Below are positions 7,603 to 11,844 of a DNA stretch of 11,844 nt, one piece after another. Within the stretch, counting starts at the first letter, position 1. Each line of letters begins with the position of its first letter. The position numbers and the translations under genes were made by a program. The notes under the pieces are model-generated. The model searched no databases. It worked only from the letters and a program-made list of their open reading frames with translations, and was not told the origin of the DNA. This DNA comes from Curvibacter sp. (GTDB lineage: Bacteria; Pseudomonadota; Gammaproteobacteria; Burkholderiales; Burkholderiaceae_C): NCBI GenBank assembly GCA_003500955.1, contig DNQP01000010.1:1-11844 (forward strand), given 5' to 3'.

Positions 7603-8484
7603 ATGCGCTTTCGGCGCACACGCCTGCTCATCGTGGGCTGCGGCGATGTGGGCCTGCGTGCCGCCGCTGCCCTGCCCGAACGCGTACGCGTGCTGGCACT
7701 CACCTCCAGCCCCGAGCGTCACGCCGAACTGCGTGCACGCGGCATCACGCCCCTGGCCGGCAATCTGGACCAGGCCGCCACCCTGCAGCGCCTGGCCGGC
7801 CTGGCCGATCGCGTGCTGCATCTGGCGCCGCCGCCTGGCGAGGGCCCGGGCGACCCACGCACCCGCGCGCTGCTGCGGGCCCTGCGCCGGCGCACACCGC
7901 CGTTGGCCCTGGTCTACGGCTCGACCAGCGGCGTCTATGGCGATTGCGGTGGCGACTGGATCGACGAGACCGCGCCGCTGCGGGCCGGCACCGCACGCGC
8001 GCAGCGGCGCGTGGCCGCCGAGAGCGAGGTGCGCTTTCTCGGCCGCAGCGCTGGCGTGCGGGCCAGCATCCTGCGCATCCCCGGCATCTACGCGCCGGAC
8101 CGCGCCGGCGGCACGCCACGCGAGCGCCTGCTGCGTGGCACCCCCGTGCTGCGCCCCGAAGACGACGTCTACACCAACCACATCCATGCCGACGATCTGG
8201 CCCGTGCCTGCCTGGCCGCGCTCTGGCGGGGGGCGCCCCAGCGGGTCTACCACGCCAGCGACGACACGCAGCTCAAGATGGGCGACTATTTCGACCTGGC
8301 CGCCGGGCTCTACAACCTGCCCCGGCCTGCGCGCCTGAGCCGCGCCGAAGCCGTGCAGCAGCTACCCGCGGTGCTGCTGAGCTTCATGAGCGAGTCGCGT
8401 CGCCTCGCAAACAGCCGGCTCAAGCGTGAATTGCGTCTCGGATTGCACTACCCGACGGTGGCGCTCGGCTTGCGAGCCCCTTGA
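7603..8484 (+). CDS. YeeZ-like NAD(P)-dependent epimerase/SDR-fold protein
   Basis: A 293-residue Rossmann-fold protein of the extended/atypical SDR group. RLLIVGCGDVGLR (7-19) is the dinucleotide-binding turn; VYGSTSGVYGD (104-114) is the usual active-site strand; TNHIHADDLARA (191-202) is the conserved helix seen in NAD-dependent epimerases. The catalytic Tyr112 is not followed by Lys four residues on (YGDCG), so classic SDR chemistry is doubtful; YeeZ-type proteins are similar in this. The ATG at 7603 gives the normal distance to the Rossmann motif, though no Shine-Dalgarno sequence is visible before it. The frame is open far upstream (to 6469) only as an antisense shadow of the reductase. 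It ends 22 bases before mshC. Substrate unknown. Confidence 0.82.
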   Translation: MRFRRTRLLIVGCGDVGLRAAAALPERVRVLALTSSPERHAELRARGITPLAGNLDQAATLQRLAGLADRVLHLAPPPGEGPGDPRTRALLRALRRRTPPLALVYGSTSGVYGDCGGDWIDETAPLRAGTARAQRRVAAESEVRFLGRSAGVRASILRIPGIYAPDRAGGTPRERLLRGTPVLRPEDDVYTNHIHADDLARACLAALWRGAPQRVYHASDDTQLKMGDYFDLAAGLYNLPRPARLSRAEAVQQLPAVLLSFMSESRRLANSRLKRELRLGLHYPTVALGLRAP

Positions 8485-8499
8485 AATCGCCGGGATAAT
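8470..8499 (+). promoter_or_regulatory. Candidate sigma70 promoter for the pseudopilin operon
   Basis: TTGCGA (8470-8475), an 18-base spacer and GATAAT (8494-8499) match the housekeeping consensus at four and five of six positions. It overlaps the end of the epimerase gene. A start point 7-8 bases after the -10 box would fall at or next to the mshC ATG (8507), giving a nearly leaderless message; no good ribosome site precedes that ATG. Assigned by eye only. Confidence 0.4.
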
Positions 8500-8506
8500 C
8501 ACCGGC

Positions 8507-9025
8507 ATGCTTCCCCTCCGGCCCCTCCCGGCGGCGCTTCGCGGCGCGCGCGGTTTCACCCTGATCGAGCTGGTCATGGTGATCCTGATCCTGGGCATCC
8601 TGGCCGTGTTCGTGCTGCCGCGGATCGATCTGACACGGGGTTTTGACGAAGTGGGCGTCCACGATGCCGCGCGCGCCACGCTGGAGTACGCCCGCAAGAG
8701 CGCGATCGCCGAGCGGCGCAATGTGCGTGTCACGCGAGATAACAGCGGCCCACCCTTGAATCTTGACCGGCTGACGCTGACCGTCGACAACGTTGGCCCC
8801 GAAACCGCCGGTGCAGGCACCTTCCCCCGTCAGCTTGCCCTGCCTGTGCCGGACCGCCGTTGCGGCGGCCCGATCAACCAGTTCTGTGCCCCGGCGGGCA
8901 TCGCGCTCGGTGGCCCGGCCACGCTGGACTTCAGCCCGCTGGGTCGGCCCAGCACCGCGGCCACCTACACCGTGACGGGCCAGCCCGACATCCTCGTCGA
9001 AGCGGAGACCGGCCATGTGCGCTGA
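8507..9025 (+). CDS. mshC: MSHA minor pseudopilin MshC-like (GspH/FimT type)
   Basis: A 172-residue prepilin. The class III leader ends at Gly16 and the mature protein begins with Phe17 as FTLIELVMVILILGILAVFVLP, with Glu21 at mature position +5. PilD-type prepilin peptidase should cut after Gly16 and methylate Phe17. The body has the GspH/FimT-like AARATLEYARKSAIAERRNVRV (residues 54-75) seen in minor pseudopilins that form the priming complex. Cys119 and Cys127 may pair. The ATG at 8507 gives a 16-residue Arg-containing leader. It overlaps the next gene by 11 bases. The symbol rests on gene order with mshD, mshO and mshP; FimT of a type IV pilus minor-pilin operon is the alternative. Confidence 0.8.
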   Translation: MLPLRPLPAALRGARGFTLIELVMVILILGILAVFVLPRIDLTRGFDEVGVHDAARATLEYARKSAIAERRNVRVTRDNSGPPLNLDRLTLTVDNVGPETAGAGTFPRQLALPVPDRRCGGPINQFCAPAGIALGGPATLDFSPLGRPSTAATYTVTGQPDILVEAETGHVR

Positions 9026-9554
9026 GATCCGCCGCCCGACGCGCAGGGCCCAGCGCGGCCTGACCTTCATCGAGCTGATCTTCTTCATCGTCATCGTCTC
9101 GGCCGGGCTGGCCGGCATCCTGACCGTGCTCAATGTCACCACCAGCCGCAGCGCCGACCCCATGGTGCGCAAGCAGATGCTGGCCGTGGCCGAAGGGGTG
9201 ATGGAAGAGGTGCGCCTGCAATCCTTCGGCTGGTGCGACCCGGACGACGCCAACGCCACCACCGCGGCCAACGCCGCCGGCTGCGCGGGCGGCACCCCGG
9301 CAGAAGCCCGTGGCGGCGCGCTCAACCCCTGGGATCAGGTCACGGACTACAACGGCGCGGTGATCAACACCAGCCTGGCCGGCACCGCCTTCCCCGCCGG
9401 TTACAGCGCAGCGGTCCAGGTCTTGCAAGCGGACAACCTGGGCGGTGTCGCGGGCGGCGAGGCCCTGCGCATCCAGGTCACCGTGAGCTTCGGTGCCGAA
9501 ACCCTGGTGCTCGAAGGCTACCGCACGCGCTACGCGCCCAACGCCCTGCCATGA
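9015..9554 (+). CDS. mshD: MSHA minor pseudopilin MshD-like (GspI/PilV type)
   Basis: A 179-residue prepilin with leader cut after Gly15 and mature start LTFIELIFFIVIVSAGLAGI, Glu20 being at +5. The region DPMVRKQMLAVAEGVMEEV (48-66) followed by FGWCDPDDANA (71-81) is characteristic of MshD as I recall it. Cys74 and Cys90 are likely paired. Its ATG lies inside the mshC end (11-base overlap) and its stop overlaps the mshO ATG by 4 bases, so the proteins are probably made in step. It should sit in the inner membrane before assembly and then in the pilus tip complex. Confidence 0.84.
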   Translation: MCAEIRRPTRRAQRGLTFIELIFFIVIVSAGLAGILTVLNVTTSRSADPMVRKQMLAVAEGVMEEVRLQSFGWCDPDDANATTAANAAGCAGGTPAEARGGALNPWDQVTDYNGAVINTSLAGTAFPAGYSAAVQVLQADNLGGVAGGEALRIQVTVSFGAETLVLEGYRTRYAPNALP

Positions 9555-10438
9555 AAACCGCGCATCACTCCCCCTCCTCGCGGCACATGGCCGGCTTCAC
9601 CTTGGTGGAGATGGTCATCGTGATCGTCATCACCGGCATCCTCGCCGCTGTGGTGGCCATCTTCATCCGCGCCCCGGTGCAGGGCTACTTCGACAGCGTG
9701 CGCCGCGCCGAACTCACCGACCAGGCGGACCTGGCCCTGCGCCGCATCACGCGCGACGTGCGCCTGGCCCTGCCCAATAGCGTGCGGGTGAGCACCGTGG
9801 GCAACGTCCATTACATCGAGTTCATCATGACGCGCTCCGGCGGGCGCTACCGCGACGTCAGCGACGGCTCGACGGGTGGCGACTTCCTGAGCTTCAGCGA
9901 CGCCGCCGATCTGAGCTTCGACGTGCATGGCCCCCTGCCAGCGATCACGCCGGGTGTGGACTTCTTCGTCGTCTTCAACCTCGGCCCAGGCAACGCGCCG
10001 GCCAATGCCTATGCCACGGGCGACAGCTGCGCCAACTGCAACCGGGCCCGTATCACCGGCGTCGCGGGCAACACGGTGACGCTGGCCAACAACCCCTTTG
10101 CCAGCCAGGCCCCGCCCCTGTCCTCGCCCAATGGCCGCTTCCAGGTCGTGCCCGGCGACGTGCGCGCCGTCACCTACAGCTGCCCGGTCGCTGGCGCCGC
10201 TGCCGGCAACCTGACGCGCCAATGGAACTACGGCTTCTTCGCTGGTCAGCCCACGCCGCCCGCGGGCGGCAACCAAGCCCTGCTCGCCACAAACGCCAAC
10301 TGCGCCGTGAGCTACGCACCGGCGCTCGGCGGGCGCCATGGCTTGTTGGAGATCCGGCTCAGCCTGAGCGCCGGTACTGGGGCCGATCTGGAAACCGTGG
10401 TGCTGCAACAGCAGATCCGGGTGGACAACGCACCATGA
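9551..10438 (+). CDS. mshO: MSHA minor pseudopilin MshO-like (GspJ/PilW type)
   Basis: A 295-residue prepilin. Leader of 15 residues ending Gly15, mature FTLVEMVIVIVITGILAAVV with Glu20 at +5. The segment VQGYFDSVRRAELTDQADLALRRITRDVRLALPNSVRV (43-80) is the GspJ-like helix and matches MshO proteins of related bacteria. A Cys160-x-x-Cys163 pair lies in the globular domain. Both ends overlap neighbours by ATGA (9551-9554 and 10435-10438), typical of a single operon. Length is in the range for MshO and longer than most PilW-like proteins of the type II system. Confidence 0.85.
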   Translation: MKTAHHSPSSRHMAGFTLVEMVIVIVITGILAAVVAIFIRAPVQGYFDSVRRAELTDQADLALRRITRDVRLALPNSVRVSTVGNVHYIEFIMTRSGGRYRDVSDGSTGGDFLSFSDAADLSFDVHGPLPAITPGVDFFVVFNLGPGNAPANAYATGDSCANCNRARITGVAGNTVTLANNPFASQAPPLSSPNGRFQVVPGDVRAVTYSCPVAGAAAGNLTRQWNYGFFAGQPTPPAGGNQALLATNANCAVSYAPALGGRHGLLEIRLSLSAGTGADLETVVLQQQIRVDNAP

Positions 10439-10887
10439 GAACCGCCCACGTCCTTTACCGTCGCCTGCAAGGCGGCTTCACCGCCATCTCGGCCATCGTC
10501 ATCCTCGTGGTGCTCGTGGCCCTGGGGACTTTCATCGTCAACGTTTCCACGAACCAGCAGCTGGGCTCGGCCCAGGACGTGCAGGGCGTGCGGGCCTACG
10601 AGGCGGCGCGCGCCGGCGTCGAGTGGGGGCTGTACCAGCAGCTGCGCAACGGCGCCTGCGCGGGCACCACCAGCTTCGTGCCACCCGCGCCCACGCTCGC
10701 CGGCTATACCGTCACGGTGGGCTGCGTCGCCACGCCCGGCACCAACGGCGGGCCCGTCACCTACACCGTCGTCGCCACCGCCTGCAACCAGCCGGCTGGC
10801 GCCGCCCCCGGCATCTGCCCCAATCCGGCACCCGGACAGCGCTATGTGGAGCGACGTCTGGACGTGAGCTTCAACCAGAACAACTGA
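10435..10887 (+). CDS. mshP: MSHA biogenesis protein MshP-like (GspK/PilX type)
   Basis: A 150-residue prepilin-like protein with leader ending Gly14 and mature start FTAISAIVILVVLVALGTFIVNVS. Ser19 occupies mature position +5, where the other three pseudopilins here have Glu. GspK also lacks this Glu and caps the pseudopilus tip, so MshP may act likewise (inference). The stretch VSTNQQLGSAQDVQGVRAYEAARAGVEWGLYQ (37-68) is the typical MshP/PilX helix. Four cysteines are present in the globular part (66-140). The start overlaps the mshO stop; AAGGAG for the next gene begins 5 bases after its own stop. Confidence 0.85.
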   Translation: MRTAHVLYRRLQGGFTAISAIVILVVLVALGTFIVNVSTNQQLGSAQDVQGVRAYEAARAGVEWGLYQQLRNGACAGTTSFVPPAPTLAGYTVTVGCVATPGTNGGPVTYTVVATACNQPAGAAPGICPNPAPGQRYVERRLDVSFNQNN

Positions 10888-10891
10888 CGCC

Positions 10892-10897
10892 AAGGAG
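10892..10897 (+). promoter_or_regulatory. Ribosome binding site fixing the GTG start of mshQ
   Basis: AAGGAG lies 6 bases before a GTG at 10904. No ATG with a signal peptide is available in this frame, so the site decides the start. Confidence 0.8.
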
Positions 10898-10903
10898 CCC
10901 TGC

Positions 10904-11844
10904 GTGAACCGTCTGACCCGACTGATACCCCTCACGCTGGCTCTGCTGTGCTTTCCAGTGGCGAGCGCATGGGCACAGACCGCGACTGTCACGGCCACGC
11001 CGGGCACCTGCGTCAACGTCAACAATCCAAGCGGGACCGTGAACTGGGGGACGCCGGTTAATGCCCAGACGCAGGACAACACCTCCACCACGGCGGGCCT
11101 ATCGAACAGTCAGATCACGAACTATCTCCAGTGCTCTGATTACGGCTTTGCCGTTCCTGCCGGGGCGACCATCAACGGCATCACCGTCACCGTGCGTCGC
11201 AGCACCAACAACACGGGCGGCAACCCGCGTGATTTTTCCGTGCAGTTGCTCAAGTCCGGCACCCTGCAGACCACCAACAAGGCCAGCACCAGCACCTACC
11301 CCACCACGCTCACCAACGTGAGCTATGGCGCCACGAACGACCTCTGGACCAGTGCCTGGACGCCCGCCGACATCAACGACCCTGGATTCGGTGTGTCATT
11401 TGCCACCCAGCGGGATGGTGGCGGCGGTACACGCACGATCAGCGTCGACGTCATCAGCGTCGATGTGACCTACAGCGACAACACGCCTCCAACCGTTTCA
11501 TCCATCGCCCTGGCAGATGCCAGCCCCACCAACGGCGCTGCCACTGTGTCATGGACGGTCACCTTCAGCGAAGCCGTAACAGGTGTGAACGCGGCTGACT
11601 TCACCCTGGTGCAGGCCGGCGGGGTCAGCGGAGCCAGCATCGCCACCGTCACCGGCAGTGGCGCCACCTGGACAGTCACGGCCAACACGGGCAGCGGGAC
11701 CGGCACCCTGGGGCTGAATCTGGTCGATGACGACTCGGTCCGCGACCTGGCCAACAACCGCTTGGGCGGGACAGGCACTGGCAACGGCAATTTCACTGGC
11801 GCGGTCTACAACGTCACTGCCGCACCCTGCAACCCACCCGCCAA
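10904..11844 (+). CDS. mshQ: MshQ-like secreted modular protein, N-terminal part (3' truncated by window)
   Basis: The frame is open from GTG 10904 to the window end (313 residues visible). A signal peptide (VNRLTRLIPLTLALLCFPVA, cut at AWA|Q after 24) is followed by a beta-rich domain at about 30-191. It has Cys36 and Cys77 and the phrases NYLQCSDYGFAVPAGATINGITV and ISVDVTY found at the start of other betaproteobacterial MshQ proteins. A bacterial Ig-like domain follows (about 195-305), of the TNGAATVSWTVTFSEAVTGVNAADF type. The last residues, APCNPPA, may begin a further module. MSHA-locus MshQ proteins are large, end in a DUF6701 region and are thought to be surface or tip-associated. The C-terminus is beyond the window, so the identification depends on the gene order and N-terminal resemblance. 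Confidence 0.78.
   Translation, partial: MNRLTRLIPLTLALLCFPVASAWAQTATVTATPGTCVNVNNPSGTVNWGTPVNAQTQDNTSTTAGLSNSQITNYLQCSDYGFAVPAGATINGITVTVRRSTNNTGGNPRDFSVQLLKSGTLQTTNKASTSTYPTTLTNVSYGATNDLWTSAWTPADINDPGFGVSFATQRDGGGGTRTISVDVISVDVTYSDNTPPTVSSIALADASPTNGAATVSWTVTFSEAVTGVNAADFTLVQAGGVSGASIATVTGSGATWTVTANTGSGTGTLGLNLVDDDSVRDLANNRLGGTGTGNGNFTGAVYNVTAAPCNPPA
11438..11467 (+). repeat. In-frame 15-base tandem duplication in mshQ
   Basis: Two adjacent 15-base copies (11438-11452 and 11453-11467) agree at 13 positions and encode ISVDV twice (residues 179-188), in the last strands of the N-terminal domain. It may be a slippage duplication or just strand-repeat bias. Confidence 0.6.

Noticed and set aside
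9530..10408. Minus-strand open frame (292 codons) opposite mshO
   Set aside because: It is antisense to a well-supported prepilin gene with overlapping neighbours, and its translation shows no motif.

Overview
The window is GC-rich, tightly packed bacterial chromosome. The protein families suggest a betaproteobacterium of the order Burkholderiales, most likely Comamonadaceae. The pointers are a Bug-type solute-binding protein, a Liv ABC cluster in M-G-F order, a ferredoxin-reductase fusion of the kind often labelled AscD, and a betaproteobacterial-style MSHA pseudopilin run. This placement rests on remembered family resemblance, since no search was possible.

Layout. Positions 1-2119 (+) hold the end of a branched-chain amino acid ABC transporter operon: the C-terminal part of livM, then livG and livF, each joined by an ATGA stop/start overlap. 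Positions 2202-3084 (+) hold a secreted GlcG/HbpS-like (DUF336) protein and a VOC-fold (glyoxalase-type) protein in tight succession. Positions 3122-5420 (-) hold a two-gene unit, a Bug/TctC-type periplasmic binding protein followed by an exported M20 peptidase that keeps every active-site residue of carboxypeptidase G2. A 317-bp divergent spacer (5421-5737) carries a perfect CRP/FNR-type palindrome. A small secreted Arg/Glu/Asp-rich protein with EF-hand-like repeats (5738-6151, +) ends at a strong intrinsic terminator. Positions 6243-6459 contain three tandem 71-73-bp units, each with a hairpin whose stem sequence differs between units but whose pairing is kept. They abut the stop codon of a minus-strand 2Fe-2S/FAD/NAD(P)H reductase (6460-7521), which is divergent from a YeeZ-like NAD(P)-binding epimerase-fold protein (7603-8484, +).

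From 8507 to the window end (+) there is an overlapping run of four prepilin-like genes and the start of a large secreted modular protein. Order and content match mshC-mshD-mshO-mshP-mshQ of the MSHA (type IVa-like) pilus. No assembly ATPase, platform protein or major pilin gene is visible upstream of mshC; the preceding gene is the unrelated epimerase.

How the genes work together: LivMGF pass amino acids across the inner membrane. The Bug protein and CPG2-like hydrolase look like a capture-and-cleave pair for acylated or folate-like glutamate compounds, possibly under CRP-type control. MshCDOP would prime or cap a pilus, with MshQ as a candidate surface or tip protein. The least explained element is the covarying hairpin array at 6243-6459; everything else fits known families. 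No tRNA, rRNA, CRISPR or insertion sequence was seen.
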